A stretch of DNA of 64,000 nt, taken from Bombardia bombarda (Eukaryota; Ascomycota; Sordariomycetes; Sordariales; Lasiosphaeriaceae). The notes under the pieces are model-generated. The model had not been told where the DNA came from. It did not search any database and saw only the letters and a list, made by a program, of their open reading frames with translations. Both the position numbers and the translations under genes were made by a program. This document shows positions 10,212 through 21,506 of the stretch, one piece after another; the first letter of the stretch is position 1, and the number at the start of each line of letters is the position of its first letter. The stretch lies in assembly GCA_030512295.1 (NCBI GenBank), contig JAULSR010000006.1:1054001-1118000 (forward strand). Direction: 5' to 3'.

Positions 10212-13200
10212 ATGGACGAAAAGAACGAGATAAACTCCAATGGCGATTCAACCCCAGAAACAGACCAGAAATCCGCCCAGGCAATGAGCAATTCTGCCGC
10301 CACGGCGGGCGCAAGCAACGACCAAGACCTGACGACGAAATTATTCAAGTTTCTCGCGACTGCCACTGCTGGTACACTTGGGGGTGTCGCTGTTGGCTTG
10401 GCTGCGACTACATATTTGATATTGGGCCAAGTTGGTCTGATCTTGATCGGCGCGTTTGGTGGCGTGGTGGGTTTTATACAGTGGGAGCAACGAAACGCCG
10501 AGATAGCCCGCGTCGTCAGGGGCGAAAGCGGGCTTGACGTTGTAGCAAGACTGCTAGGAGCTAAGAATACAGAGAGCACAGGGCTAAGCGCTGACGATGT
10601 CGACGAGCAATCGCTGGCCCGCCGTTTTGAAGACTTCCAGCCCGAGACCCGAGAGGCTTTGAACGAGCTGGTTGAGGCCGTCATACGGGACTACGTTAGG
10701 TGGTGGTATAGCCCGATTGTGCCTTCAGACAAGTTCTTTCCTTTGGCCTGCCGAAAGACTCTCACGTCGTTTCTTCTCGCCATATCCAACCGTCTGAGCA
10801 GAAAGCGCCCAGCGGACGCCTTCTTGGACTTTTTGACAAACTCGTCTTCCATCGTCATCGTCTTCTTCTCCGAGCTCTCCAATGCCTTTTCTGAGCTGCC
10901 GTCTGAATCTAGGCTCTCAGCTGCGGATGCCGTCTCAAACTATCTTGCCGCGCATCCAGATTCCAATTTGTACAACCTGCTGAACCAGAGGCAACAGTCT
11001 GCAAAGTTCAAGATGGTTGCCGAAGACTTGTTGGCCTTTTTGGAGAAATCGACCTACGACTGTGATCCGGCCAGGGTTTTCCTGAGGGAGATCCTGGCTG
11101 GCGTTGTTCTGGAAATGACTCTTCAGTCATGCTCGAAGCCCGAGTGGATCAACGCGTGGATTGTCTATCTGCTCGAGGCGGGGGAGCCCGATTTTAATCA
11201 AGCCATCGACGTGGGGATGCAGACGGGCCCTGGCGCAGAGGTAGCCTTTGCTGATTTTGATGGCAACGTCGGCAACATTGGTCTTGCCAAGGGAAATAGG
11301 AACTCCTTTGACCAGGAGAAGGCTCGGCGGAAGGAGTCCCTGCACAAAAAGAAGCTCAGCAAGGCAGAGGAGGAGATGGAGGCCATGGAAGAGGTGAGGC
11401 GGTTGAACCAGATGATAGCAGACGAAGATGCACGGAAATCCAAAGAATCTCTGAGGCCTACAGACCAAGGGGCTGGGATGGTGCAACCGGAGACCGGACC
11501 CATGCCAGTTCTGACGGAGGCTTCTGAGAGACTGGCTGACGCGTTCAAGCGCAACGCAGACGAGCTGGACATTCAGGAGTCAGTCGGGAAGCACGTTGCC
11601 GCACGAAGCGAGCCGCAAACCCTGGAGATGCCAACTAAGGAGATTCCTAACCATGGCTCGTCTGGATCAAATGACGTCGTACACACTCCCTTGACGCCAC
11701 CCTCAACAATTGGCTCTTCAAGTCATGATTCACCCGCGCCACATCCTGCAACATCCCAGTTTACTAGCTTTGACCAGATCGTTCCTCCTGGTCGAGACGA
11801 GCCAGAAGGGGGCGAAGATGAGCCTCGAAAGCCGCCTTTAACTCTGTATAATGCGACCATTACAATTCTTGATGAGCCGGATAGTGGGCGGATTAGGATG
11901 AAGCCCACATGGGACTACCTTGTACAAATTGAACCAGCAACCTCGCTTTACCCGGGATGGATGATTGTCAGGAAGTACACCGACTTCGAGCGTCTGCACG
12001 AGGTAATTCGACGAATTGCTGCCATATCTGGCGCGACCGCCTTCACTGAACAACATAGCACGCTGCCGATATGGAAGCAGCACACGAGGTCATCGTTGCG
12101 GGGCGAGCTTGAACGCTATGTTAAAGATGCGTGCTCGTACCAGAGCTTGGCAGAAAGTGAGGGCATGAAGAGGTTCCTGGAGAGAGATCAGACCAACATC
12201 CCAAGCCGCAAGTCTGGGTTCCAAGCATTCGAGAAAATCGGCAAAAATGTATTTGACGTCTTGACGAGTGCTCCTATGGAGGGCTCGAAAGCCGTAGTTG
12301 ATGGCGTGACTGGCGTACTAGGAAACATCGGCCTCGGACAGAGAAAGGCAGTGCCAGCCGCTGCACCATCGCCGCCGTCAGCCTTACAAGATGTGACTGC
12401 CGCCAGTCGGCTCTCCATGTCAACGCTGCCTCGGCTGGACAGCAGCTCTTCATTGAATGGATCGCGTAGAGCGCGTGATAGCATGGATAGCACGCGTTCG
12501 TCCATCGTCTCGATACAGCCTGCCAGGATTTCTCCAATGGACCGCCGTCCCAGCTACGACTTGCGGGGCGAGGCCGATAGCGATAGCCTCCGCCCCTCCC
12601 GGCGCGAAGGGTCGTCTGTTAGGAACAGCCGAGAGCACAGCCGGGCATCGAGCCTGGCGCCATTGCGATCACCATCCAGCCTAAGCTTCGAAGCACTCAG
12701 ACTTCCCCCTCCACCAGACGCGATACCTGATGACTACGAATCCCCTATCAGTCCACACGGGCGGCCGCAGGACTTTCAGTCTCATACGCGCTCGTTGACC
12801 ATGCCCGCCTTGAGTGGTTCAAGAAGCACTAGCGCACAGCCGCCTGGTATAAAGCAGCACTCAAAACTGTCAGAGCAGGAAACTCGAGTAGCCGTTGAAC
12901 TGCTCTTCGCCGTCATCAACGAGATGTATACGCTGTCTTCGGCCTGGAACATCCGGCGCACACTCCTTGCAGCGGCCAAATCATTCCTGTTGCGTCCGGG
13001 CAACCCGTCGCTCACGTCGATTCAGTCGCTCATCCAGTCGTCGGTCCTCGATGCCAACACGTCAGACAGCGGCATTGCCACTCACCTTAAAAAGATACGA
13101 GAGAACACGCTACCGACCGAGGAAGAGCGAGCGGCGTGGCCAGCGGAGATGAACGACGAAGAGAAGGAGAAGCTCAGGATCAAGGCCAGAAAGCTTATGA

Positions 13201-13358
13201 TTGAGAGCGGTGTTCCTGCTGCGCTCATGGGGGTCATGGGCCAGTCGGCCACGTCGGAGGCCATGGGCAGGCTCTTTGACTCGCTTCAGATTGAGGAAGT
13301 TGCCAGGGGGCTGATGTTTGGCATCATGCTCCAGGCGGTGAGGACGGTCACGCATTAG
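10212..13358 (+). CDS. PXA-PX-nexin C sorting nexin-like membrane protein
   Basis: Single exon, 1048 residues. The frame is open upstream, but 10212 is its first ATG. The order is: an acidic N-tail; two closely spaced hydrophobic helices (about residues 45-92); a PXA domain (about 150-330, beginning ALNELVEAVIRDYVRWWYSP); a charged coiled-coil-like segment (KKLSKAEEEMEAMEEVRRLN); a PX phosphoinositide-binding domain (about 543-658, with RKYTDFERLHEVIRR); a long Ser-rich disordered linker; and a nexin C-terminal domain (about 892-1046, RVAVELLFAVINEMYTLSSA). This is the Mdm1/SNX13/14/25-type layout of ER-anchored contact-site proteins, but I see no RGS domain between PXA and PX. From the family, a role in endosome/vacuole-ER lipid contact is likely. 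Specific function is inference. Confidence 0.88.
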   Translation: MDEKNEINSNGDSTPETDQKSAQAMSNSAATAGASNDQDLTTKLFKFLATATAGTLGGVAVGLAATTYLILGQVGLILIGAFGGVVGFIQWEQRNAEIARVVRGESGLDVVARLLGAKNTESTGLSADDVDEQSLARRFEDFQPETREALNELVEAVIRDYVRWWYSPIVPSDKFFPLACRKTLTSFLLAISNRLSRKRPADAFLDFLTNSSSIVIVFFSELSNAFSELPSESRLSAADAVSNYLAAHPDSNLYNLLNQRQQSAKFKMVAEDLLAFLEKSTYDCDPARVFLREILAGVVLEMTLQSCSKPEWINAWIVYLLEAGEPDFNQAIDVGMQTGPGAEVAFADFDGNVGNIGLAKGNRNSFDQEKARRKESLHKKKLSKAEEEMEAMEEVRRLNQMIADEDARKSKESLRPTDQGAGMVQPETGPMPVLTEASERLADAFKRNADELDIQESVGKHVAARSEPQTLEMPTKEIPNHGSSGSNDVVHTPLTPPSTIGSSSHDSPAPHPATSQFTSFDQIVPPGRDEPEGGEDEPRKPPLTLYNATITILDEPDSGRIRMKPTWDYLVQIEPATSLYPGWMIVRKYTDFERLHEVIRRIAAISGATAFTEQHSTLPIWKQHTRSSLRGELERYVKDACSYQSLAESEGMKRFLERDQTNIPSRKSGFQAFEKIGKNVFDVLTSAPMEGSKAVVDGVTGVLGNIGLGQRKAVPAAAPSPPSALQDVTAASRLSMSTLPRLDSSSSLNGSRRARDSMDSTRSSIVSIQPARISPMDRRPSYDLRGEADSDSLRPSRREGSSVRNSREHSRASSLAPLRSPSSLSFEALRLPPPPDAIPDDYESPISPHGRPQDFQSHTRSLTMPALSGSRSTSAQPPGIKQHSKLSEQETRVAVELLFAVINEMYTLSSAWNIRRTLLAAAKSFLLRPGNPSLTSIQSLIQSSVLDANTSDSGIATHLKKIRENTLPTEEERAAWPAEMNDEEKEKLRIKARKLMIESGVPAALMGVMGQSATSEAMGRLFDSLQIEEVARGLMFGIMLQAVRTVTH

Positions 13359-15155
13359 TGCCAACAAACACGCATACACACACCCACTATGCTACGCTCC
13401 AGCACATGACGAAAGGGGTTTTGTAAAAAATATACGTACGACACATGATTCATTTTTAGGCGGCAAGAGTCGGGAAAGCATTGTATTATCTTTTAATCTA
13501 CACCATTATCATAACAGATCTCATTTTCTCCCCTTCTCTTCTTTTGTGCTATCAATTGAACAACCCAGTCACGATAACCTTTAGCGGGACATTGTCGCGA
13601 AAATCTGTGTCGTCGGGAGCCGATCGAAGGGAGGTAGATACCAAGCTTTGGAGGCGCACCGGGGAAGCTGACGCCAAGCAAGCCAATCTTGGTGTTGGCA
13701 GTCCTCTGCTGTTCGTGTAACTTGTGTAACTTGACAAGTCAACTTAGACTCCTGACCTTTCTTTGATAACATAGAGCCTAGGAACCTGAAAACACCAAGC
13801 GACGTCGGACGTGTCTCTCGATAGCTGACAATACGAGTTTTATGACAATTTCTGGGTCGCCGCGGTCTCACAGTGACGGACCGAAATGTCACGCAGGCTG
13901 CAGCCCTCTTTCGGGCCTTTGGATAACTGCCGCTGATCTATCGTCTGCGTGCCATGACGACCCGGGTACTTAGGTACTGCACTGTACCGACACGTTGCCT
14001 GCCCGCCAATCCCCGCATATCCGCTCAGACCCTCCACCCTTTCTTCCCCCATGTTGCTTGGTTGCTCCCCCGAACGCTCCCTTTGACCTCCCTGCCCTCC
14101 TTGGCGGCTGTTCCCGTTTCGGCGCTCATCCAACACCCCCATGTCGTCACCACATTCTGGCAAAACCATCATTCACCCGCAGCCAATGGCCGTGTCAAAT
14201 CGTTTCTGTACCACCTTTGCAGCTTTCCGCGATGATACCCCGCGGAATGGTTTTTGTCTGGTCGAGCAAAGGGTCTGGGTACGCCCGCCCGCCCATTGAG
14301 CTTCCCTGGACCTGGGTCGAGAACTCCAGAGTCCAGACAGCTTGCTGCTCAGATAAAAAGCTGGTACGTGGAAGCAACCAGCTTCAAAGGTGACGAACGT
14401 TGCTTGTTGTTGTTGTTGTCCAACAGCCCACGATACCCCAAAAGTCTCTAAATGATGGATCTTTCAGCCAGCTGATGTCATGAACATCTCTCACCAATTA
14501 GGTAACTGCCAGACCCAAAGTAATCCCTACCTAGTCAGGGAAAAGGGTCCTGATAGAGCTGGAGCATGATCAACCCCTGTCTGTCCGTCCCAGCCAGGAT
14601 TCATGTCACCGCTCCAATGGAACAAGCGAGCTTTCCCCGCGCCCTGGTGATAATATACCAGCTCGAGAACTGGGATTGGGATGAATACATCCCTGCCCAT
14701 CTTACCTTCCCAGCAGGTGGTGTTGAGGATCGTAAGGGTGCGCTGATCTGGGCCGGAGTTGTTCCTACGCAGCTGCCCACGGGCTGTGAGTACAACCTCA
14801 CATGCATATGCACACACACACTAGGCCAAAGAAGATCGCTGCCTCAACAATGGAAGCACAAACCCAAATCATTAACCCAGCCCAGCCCAGCCCAGACGAT
14901 GCGAGGCTGGTAGTGAGTAGTATCCGTAGTAGTAGGTAGTAATTCTTTTCTTGCTTTCATCCCGTCGTCCGCCACGGCTCAAATGCCCCCCAACCCTTCC
15001 CTCCCCCCCTCTTCAAGCTTCTTTATTCTCTGCCACTACTCCCATCCATAGCTTGCTAGAATCTATATTACTGCCCCCGACATCTGCTGCTTCGAGACTT
15101 GCAGAGACCACCAACCGCGACCCGATAGAAAAGCACACCAAAAAACGAACCAGTC
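13359..15155. other. Intergenic region, no gene seen; leader of MFS gene at right end
   Basis: No supported gene lies in this stretch. There is a TTGTTG run near 14400, and tandem CCCAG repeats at about 14877-14895. The last 200 bp are pyrimidine-rich, as expected for a fungal promoter and leader ahead of the transporter. Confidence 0.45.
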
Positions 15156-17146
15156 ATGGCTGAGCCGCGCAAGAGTGAGACAGTTGGCGATGTTGAGGGT
15201 GGTTCGCCTCTGTACGAACCTACCAGCGGGGATGAGAAGGCGGGCGTCACAAAGGTGGAGGATGCCGCCCGGCGAGGCCTTCAGCCTCCCGAGTACATCA
15301 AGAGCCTGAGTCCCGAGGCGCGTGACGAGGCCGAGAGGAAGCTCAAGCGAAAGATCGACGCCAGACTTATGCCCGCCATCATCATCATGTACATCTTGAA
15401 CTACATTGATCGGTCAGTCAACCAGCCCATCCCCAAGCAAGGCTGAATCAAGCTGTTTTGTGTTAACGGATGTGTAGAAACAACATTGCTGCAGCTCGAC
15501 TGGCTGGACTGGAAAGGGATTTACATCTCACGTCGACCGAATTCCAGTTGGCTGTCAGTATCCTGTTTGTTGGGTATGTTTATATCGTTGCAAACCCTAG
15601 GATGACATGTGGAAAGTTTAGTTTGGAACAACAAGCTGAGACTTTGTCTTAGATACCTCTTGATGCAGATACCGTCCAATCTGCTCCTCAACAAGCTGGG
15701 CAAGCCGGCCCTCTACCTGCCGACATGTGTATGTCTTTATCAATAACACGAACTATCACATCGTCCAGATTATGATGCTAGTCATCATCCAGCTAACATA
15801 TCACAACATGTAGATGATCATTTGGGGCATTATCTCAGCACTCACCGCTGTGTGCACTTCTGCCTCTGGTCTCCTGGCCAACCGTTTCTTCCTGGGTTTC
15901 GTTGAAGCAGCGTATTTGTAAGTTATGCTCCCTTCTCAATTTGGAACAGTCGCATTAACCATCTCACCCACTAACCAGCCCCGGGTGTCTCTACTACCTC
16001 TCATGCTGGTACACGCGCAAGGAGCTCGGCTTGCGGACCGCCGTCCTCTACTCGGGCGCATTGATCTCCGGGGCCTTCTCCGGCCTCATCGCGGCCGGCG
16101 TGACAGCGAGACTGGACGGGGCGCGTGGCATCGCCGCCTGGCAGTGGCTCTTCATCATCGAGGGCGCCGCCACCGTCTTTGTCGCCCTCAGCGCCTACTT
16201 TGTGCTGCCCAACTTCCCGCGCACGACGACCTGGCTGACCGACGAGGAGCGCATCCTGGCCACCTGGCGGCTCGAGGAGGACATTGGCGAGGATGACTGG
16301 GTTGGCAGCTCTGAGCAGTCCTTCTGGCAGGGCGCCAAGCTGGCCTTTATGGATATCAGGACATATGTTTTGGTAAGTGATAGGAGGGGGTTCCGTTCGT
16401 CCTGACTGGAAACCAGATTGTCTGACATGGCGCACCGCATACACAGATGGTTCTCCTGTTCTGCATCGTCGCCAGCGGGACAGTGACAAACTTCTTCCCC
16501 ACCGTCGTCGCCACCCTCGGCTACAGCTCCGTCAACTCGCTGCTCCTGACCGCGCCGCCCTACGTGCTCGCCGTCATCGTCACCTTTTGCAACGCCTGGC
16601 ACGCCGACAAGACCGGAGAGCGCTACTGGCACGTCGCCATCCCCATGTGGGTGGCCATCGTGGCCTACATCATCGCCGCAACCACGACCCACATCGCGCC
16701 TCGATACTTCAGCATGATGCTCATGGTAACTGCCTCTCATCCCAACCAAACCACACCACCCCGCAGCCACAGCCACACTAACCCCCCTTGGTTAAAAACA
16801 GGTCCCCTCCGTCTACTCCGGCTTCGTCGTCGGCCTCGCCTGGATCAGCAACACCATGCCCCGCCCGCCCGCCAAGCGCGCCGCCGGCCTGGCCTTCATC
16901 AACGCCGTCAGCAACTGCAGCAGCATCTACGCCAGTTTCCTCTACCCCACCAGCGCCGGCCCCCACTACACCGTCGCCATGGTCGTCAACTGCTGCACCG
17001 CCTTCATCGCCGTCGTCGCCGCCACCGTCCTGCGCTTCATGCTCGTCCGCCTCAACAAGAAGCTCGACGCGGGAATCTACGTCGAGGGCGCCATCAACTC
17101 GGCCCCCGGAACGGCCGCCGCTCATGGCTTCCGGTTCAAGGTTTAG
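15156..17146 (+). CDS. MFS transporter, allantoate permease (DAL5/TNA1) family
   Basis: This plasma-membrane symporter family takes up organic anions such as allantoate, nicotinate, pantothenate or related carboxylates. The exact substrate cannot be told. Seven exons (15156-15412, 15478-15573, 15653-15728, 15814-15917, 15979-16372, 16447-16725, 16802-17146) join to 516 residues with 61-85 bp introns and consistent phases. A hydrophilic N-tail (about 70 residues) precedes KRKIDARLMPAIIIMYILNY, the family's TM1 entry, then DRNNIAAARLAGLE and QIPSNLLLNKLGKP. Later hallmarks are GFVEAAYFPGCLYYLSCWY and AWQWLFIIEG at TM6, with a central loop ending before a second block of about six TM helices. 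Length and intron pattern fit the family. It stands alone here, with no catabolic partner genes. Confidence 0.9.
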
Positions 17147-18005
17147 GTTTTGGTCTCTGGTCTGGGTTCTTCTTTGGTTCAGGTTGGAACGGTTTGGTTT
17201 GGTATTAGGGGGGTTTACCAAGTTACCTACACATGCTTTTTGTCACCGAAGATGCTTCGAATTATTCTATCGACTTTGCTTTTGGTCAATATCCTAGGTA
17301 TCTATTTATTTATAAGGGCTGGTTGCCTGCTGTGGTTCATTGAGTATTTACCTATGCACCTGTGGCTCTGATCAAGAACGGCGAACATGATCTTGCAAGG
17401 CGTTCAACCTGGACTATGACCCATCAAGCCACGGGCAAATTACGTGCCACACCTCACATGGACGGACGGAAAGACAAGCAGAAACACAAACAAACATGAA
17501 GAATACCTAATCAATTCCAAATCTATACAGTCAGCTACCTCAAGAGTAAAAGCAAACAAACAAAAAAGAAGAACTGAACCCGCAGGTTACATAACAATAT
17601 CTGCTGCGCCTTCTCTCCGTCTCAGAATCAGACAGATGACGCCGACGCCGCCGCCTTGCAAAAAGTGCTCGTCGATAGCATGGGGTATAATTCCATAATC
17701 CTAACATAATCCATCAATCATCAATCGTCGTATACTAAACCGATGCAGATGGGGCAAGTAAGGTATCCAGCAGTTCGTTCAGGCCGTTTACCCCCACGTT
17801 AAAAGCCTCCACGTAAATGGGTTACTAGAAGTAGTCGCCGCCGGTACTGAAGCCCCATGATCCCCTTTTCTTTCATAACAAATACCGGCCCCGCTCCCCT
17901 CGTCATGATTATACAATGCGGTTGCTAAAACTTTGCTGGCTTTCTCTTTTTTTGTTTGTTCTTTTTCGCTGCGTGGCGTCTCGAAACCCCTACCCCCACT
18001 CACAA
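17147..18005. other. Convergent intergenic region, no gene seen
   Basis: This is the 3' flank of the transporter and of the minus-strand proline-rich gene. It contains a CCTAGGTA copy at about 17293 and otherwise no coding-like frame. Confidence 0.45.
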
Positions 18006-18269
18006 TTACAGTTTTGCTGCCTCTTTTCCACCGCCATCGTCGTGTTGCTGCTGCTTGTGCTTGGCATCATCCGCCCCCACAGTATCCTTCTTTGTCCGTT
18101 GCTCATCATCAACGGCGTTAGTCTTGGATAGCTCACGCATATCCCCGCAGCTCTCTTGTATCTTTGTCTTGAGCTCTTCGCGCACAGAGTCCTCGAGTGC
18201 CTTCTTTTCCGCAGCCGCCGCAGCAGCACGAGCGCTCACAGCGGCCTTAGCCTTTTCCACAATCGCCTT
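18006..18269 (-). other. In-frame extension after the TAG of the preceding gene
   Basis: There are 87 sense codons plus TAA, in the same frame as the gene ending at 18270. The encoded segment starts KAIVEKAKAAVSARAAAAAA and continues with Glu/Lys-rich helix. Third positions are often G or C in the first half, as in neighbouring exons. It may be a spliced last exon, a readthrough extension, or the remnant of a longer protein cut by a nonsense change. Confidence 0.5.
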
Positions 18270-20480
18270 CTAAGCATCATCGTGATGTGGTTGTTGTTGG
18301 CCTTGGTATTGACCTTGGATACCGCCGCCGCTGCCACTAGGTCCCGGCCCTGGCTTTCGTAGTCCTTGCTGCTGTTGGTGCTGTTGGTGTTGACGTACAA
18401 CGCGGTTGGCCTGGCGCATCTTGCACCGCATGTGGTATCCTGGCTCGTTTACCTTTCGCCACTCCAGATATGCTTCGTATTGCTGCTGTTTGATCGGGTC
18501 GTGGTCACGGGGCTTCTGAGTAACAGGGAAGTGCGGTCGGATTACCTTGCCGTCTGGGTCAAACGAAGCAGCTGTGACAGGAGGAACAAGGGGAGTAGTG
18601 ATATGAGCAGCAGTAGTGGGCAGTTGCAGTCCCGGAGGAGGTCTCATTGCGAATGAGGCTGCGGCTGGTGCCGCTGTCAACTGGGGCGGAATAGAATGTG
18701 CTGGCATTGCTGTTCTAGGCGGCGGCGGGAATGCGCTGGGTGCATTTACGCCATTGGTTGGCAGACCCATTGGTGGTGCCGTCGTCTCCATTGGTTGCAT
18801 TGGTAGGAACGGAAATGTTCCAAGGTTGTTGGCGGCCATAGCCATCGGCAGGTGGTTCAGAGTATGGTACAGGGCTGAGGACGACATTGTTGGTGGCAGT
18901 AAATGTCGAGCTAGTACATCCAGTGGTGGAAGCGAGCCCGCGAATATGCCCGGCGGCAATGTCCCAAGATCAGCTGGGTTGTAGAAAAAAGGGGCAGTAG
19001 GAGGCGCAATAGTAGGGGGGATTTGTGCCGTGGGAGCTTTGATCTCGGAGGGCCGAGGGGCATTCGCCGTCGCTTTTCCAGGGCTGGCTGGCGCTCGGTG
19101 GGCTGCCATAGTTTCTGCCACTTGCCCGAGTCCGCTCGGGGGCGCCAAATATGGGATAGTTGGCGGGCCAGGTGTTTGGTTTGCTGTAGTATCCGGGAAG
19201 AGATTAGAAAGAGGCGGTCGGGAGAGCCGCCGGGGTGAGAATACGGCCATTGGAGCTGCTGGTCTGAATGACCTGAACTCGGCTGCAGCAGGATTCAGCC
19301 CTCTCTTCGTCTCACCTCCAAGGTTAAGTTTATGCACCGAATCTGTGGTCGTTCTGATGTTGGACATCAAGTGATTGCCCGTCATCTGATTACTACTGTG
19401 ACTACCATAGCCAGAGTCACCGGAGCTCTGTTGTCCTACCCCTTGAAGCCAGTTGATATGCCGCTGGTAGATTTCCTCAGTCGGCTCTCTTTTTTTGCCG
19501 GATCCTGTCAGACCATTGGTTTTGACCTTCGCAGCGACAATAGCAGGGTCACACATTTCAGGGGCCAGTCTTTCTGGTTTATGGGGGGAAGCCGGTTTGG
19601 GAGTCTCAGACTTGTGCAGGCGTTCTATCAAGTTCTGAAAGCGGTTGGCATCGTCCTTTCTCTCTCTTGTATGATTTTTTTGAGGCCTGCTATCACTCTG
19701 GATGTCAATGGCTGAATCAGAGTTTCTGGCCTTGGCCGTGTCTATGCCTCTGTGATGCTTGAAGCTAGAACTGAAACGTCGAACCAGGGAATCTGACGAG
19801 GCAATGTCCGAAGCTGAGGATATCTGGTCATATCTCAGTATTGCCTGGAGGTCCTCCGGCATGTCCAGGAGACAGTGGTCCTCCGAAGACTGGTAGCGAA
19901 GTTGGCTCGGATTCTTGACACGCTTCAGCTCTCCAAATGTTTGTACTGGCGAGTCCCTGGACGAGGAAGAAATGGACATGATGTCAATAGGGGATATATC
20001 AAAGGTGAAGCGGTTAGGCAACACCATATCCTCGTCGTTGACCTTGACAACCACTGGCGTCATTTTACTGAACTGAACCATTGTTACCTCGCTGAGACTC
20101 AGACTGGGCACATTGGCGGGCGGGATGGATGGTTTGAGTTCTGGAGCCGATTCAACCATCTCCCAGGTGGCCTGGCCATCCTTGATGGGTCGATGGTAGT
20201 GAATAGAATCGGAACTCATGTCTTCCATCTCGACCATCATCACCGAAGATGATTCTCCACTGCTCCTTGAATCCTGCAGTCTCGATCTCATGTTCTTTAC
20301 TGAGCTTCCGGATGATGAGAGAGCTGAGGCCGAGGCTGTCTTACGCCAGTCGGAAGACGCCAACGCCTTGGCCTTTTCATTGGACGTATTGTCGGTGAAG
20401 GAAGTCCGGACTTTGAGGCCAGAAGTCCTGACACGGCTGAACCCCTTGGCGGTGGGCAAGTGGCTCGCTATGGCTGCCAT
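18270..20480 (-). CDS. Large disordered Ser/Pro-rich protein, function unknown
   Basis: Unspliced ORF of 736 residues. The first two thirds are Ser-rich with scattered charged stretches. The region around residues 440-640 is Pro/Ala/Met-rich. A compact, probably folded segment follows near residues 650-690 (QQQYEAYLEWRKVNEPGYHM, then RCKMRQANRVVRQ), and then a Gln/Gly-rich tail ending at TAG (18272-18270). No known domain recognised. Oddly, the same frame stays open for 87 more codons after the TAG, down to 18006, and encodes an Ala/Lys/Glu-rich helical segment. An in-frame 129-bp GTACGT..TTAG intron (18398-18270) would splice the two parts together and give 781 residues. The C-terminal end is therefore uncertain (see findings). 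Confidence 0.7.
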   Translation of the reverse strand: MAAIASHLPTAKGFSRVRTSGLKVRTSFTDNTSNEKAKALASSDWRKTASASALSSSGSSVKNMRSRLQDSRSSGESSSVMMVEMEDMSSDSIHYHRPIKDGQATWEMVESAPELKPSIPPANVPSLSLSEVTMVQFSKMTPVVVKVNDEDMVLPNRFTFDISPIDIMSISSSSRDSPVQTFGELKRVKNPSQLRYQSSEDHCLLDMPEDLQAILRYDQISSASDIASSDSLVRRFSSSFKHHRGIDTAKARNSDSAIDIQSDSRPQKNHTRERKDDANRFQNLIERLHKSETPKPASPHKPERLAPEMCDPAIVAAKVKTNGLTGSGKKREPTEEIYQRHINWLQGVGQQSSGDSGYGSHSSNQMTGNHLMSNIRTTTDSVHKLNLGGETKRGLNPAAAEFRSFRPAAPMAVFSPRRLSRPPLSNLFPDTTANQTPGPPTIPYLAPPSGLGQVAETMAAHRAPASPGKATANAPRPSEIKAPTAQIPPTIAPPTAPFFYNPADLGTLPPGIFAGSLPPLDVLARHLLPPTMSSSALYHTLNHLPMAMAANNLGTFPFLPMQPMETTAPPMGLPTNGVNAPSAFPPPPRTAMPAHSIPPQLTAAPAAASFAMRPPPGLQLPTTAAHITTPLVPPVTAASFDPDGKVIRPHFPVTQKPRDHDPIKQQQYEAYLEWRKVNEPGYHMRCKMRQANRVVRQHQQHQQQQGLRKPGPGPSGSGGGIQGQYQGQQQPHHDDA

Positions 20481-21506
20481 CTTGGAACTGTGGGATGGTC
20501 ACACCTGTATGTCGTCGCTCTCCTGAATCCTAATTCTGTGCAATCATGGTTAGTTGATGTGTTGGCCGTACGTAGACTGTTCAGCATGTTTAAAGGCCAT
20601 TTCTAGTGAAGTGCACCGGCGTTTGTCCACAGAGATTATGACATAGCCATGGACGTGAAACAACTTACCTGTCAGTCTTCTCGACCAGGACGGTCTCGCC
20701 ACGCCCACGGGCCGAACCTCAAATGCTCTCCAGATCGGTCTCCTTGAAAACGATTCCAAAGGAAATGGAAGCCGCAAGGATTTACCAGCGGCGGAAGCAG
20801 TCCAGGTAGTCAGATTGTGTTACAATAGGAGCAGGAGGTTGACAGCAACTAGGTAAGTAGGGGCTGGCGTTCAATCCGCGTTGCAGGAATCGATCGATCG
20901 TCGCTCCAAAAGAACGCTTGCAAGTTTGGTAACGAAGAAGTAAGATGTGTAAAAGCTGCGGAGAGACAATAGAGACAACTACCCAAAAAAGGTCCCAAAA
21001 AAAAAGTCGGCGATGGCCTGGGTTTCCCAAGGTTCGCTACAATGGCCGGAGATGCAAAGTGACAAGAAGAAGCCAAATCCAAAAGAGACGACGAACTGAC
21101 ACCAACCAGGCGGGAGCCGGTGGCTGGATTTGGATTTGGTCTACCGCAATAGAAGAGGAAGGAGCGGGTTGAGGTCGTAAATAATGGGCAAGAACCCCTG
21201 AGGCCATGACGTTATCGCGCGCTCCTGCTCTTGCCTCACGAAAAAGAAACGACTGTAGACTTTAGGCAATGAGTGTGCTTGCCTTTTGCGCTATCCTGCC
21301 CCAACACGTCTCCGAAGAGATAGAGTGACACCTGGAACCTGAATTTCGTCTTCGATCTCGAGCAAAAGCATTTTGGCCGATGATCAAATGATATACTTAA
21401 AGATAAGAAACAGAAACACAATACTCAAAACAGTTTTTCTCTCTTCCCGGTGTCGTACCTCGTATTCTCTTATAAACCTCATATCCCCTCGTAAACTCAT
21501 ATTCTC
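20481..21506. promoter_or_regulatory. Upstream region of proline-rich gene; 3' flank of AIM24-like gene
   Basis: About 1 kb without a coding-like frame. It should contain the promoter and leader of the minus-strand gene starting at 20480, and the 3' end of the AIM24-like gene. No specific site recognised. Confidence 0.4.
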
